Of a stretch of 64,000 nucleotides of DNA, positions 63,992 to 64,000 are shown in pieces; position 1 is the first letter of the stretch; each line of letters opens with the position of its first letter. The notes under the pieces are model-generated. The model had not been told where the DNA came from. It was given only the letters and a program-made list of their open reading frames with translations, and did no database searches. The stretch is from assembly GCF_000006565.2 (NCBI RefSeq), contig NC_031476.1, forward strand, positions 3,682,458 to 3,746,457, given 5' to 3'. Source of the DNA: Toxoplasma gondii ME49 (Eukaryota > Apicomplexa > Conoidasida > Eucoccidiorida > Sarcocystidae). Made by a program: the position numbers and the translations under genes.

Positions 63992-64000
63992 CGACGAGTT

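Noticed and set aside
1..64000. tRNA, rRNA, transposon or viral genes
   Set aside because: No cloverleaf, conserved rRNA stretch, transposase or reverse-transcriptase motif was seen on either strand by eye.

Overview
The window looks like nuclear DNA of an apicomplexan parasite of the Toxoplasma/Neospora/Hammondia group (Sarcocystidae). The support is intron-rich genes with GT..AG junctions, pyrimidine-rich introns, many (TA)n arrays in introns and spacers, TGCATGC-type motifs, and a RAD51 model of exactly 354 residues, the length I recall for Toxoplasma RAD51. Species cannot be fixed from sequence alone. There are no bacterial operons, CRISPR arrays, insertion sequences or recognisable tRNA/rRNA genes. 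Exon models were assembled by hand from splice signals, reading phase and family motifs.

Layout. (1) 1-3.6 kb, + strand: 3' end of an ArfGAP of the Glo3/ARFGAP2/3 type. (2) About 4-20 kb: a block without long TA arrays, with small compact genes: an RIIa-domain protein (+, 6257-7363), a uS17-family organellar ribosomal protein (+, 8642-9419), an orphan basic protein (-, 10617-12486), a protein with a signal peptide and a PH-like domain and very short introns (-, 13916-15434), and a phosphoglycerate mutase-like histidine phosphatase (-, 16175-18218). (3) 21.1-28.4 kb, +: complete 13-exon CCT4 (chaperonin TCP-1 delta, 542 aa). (4) 31.9-35.6 kb, +: an unidentified membrane protein with about four TM segments, probably ending through a GC-AG intron. 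(5) 37.2-40.1 kb, -: complete 5-exon RAD51. (6) About 44.7-50.1 kb, -: a three-RRM, U2AF65-like RNA-binding protein. (7) 53.6-64.0 kb, +: 14-exon LTV1-like 40S ribosome biogenesis factor, ending 9 bases before the window edge.

The genes are mostly housekeeping: vesicle traffic, organellar translation, carbohydrate phosphate or signalling phosphatase, protein folding, recombination repair, splicing and ribosome assembly. They are independent transcription units. Head-to-head pairs are phosphatase/CCT4 (2.9 kb spacer) and RRM protein/LTV1 (3.4 kb spacer). The membrane-protein gene and RAD51 are tail-to-tail. No dedicated multi-gene system was found. The least explained items are the orphan gene, the secreted PH-like protein, the four-TM protein, and the change in microsatellite density between 3.4 and 23.8 kb.
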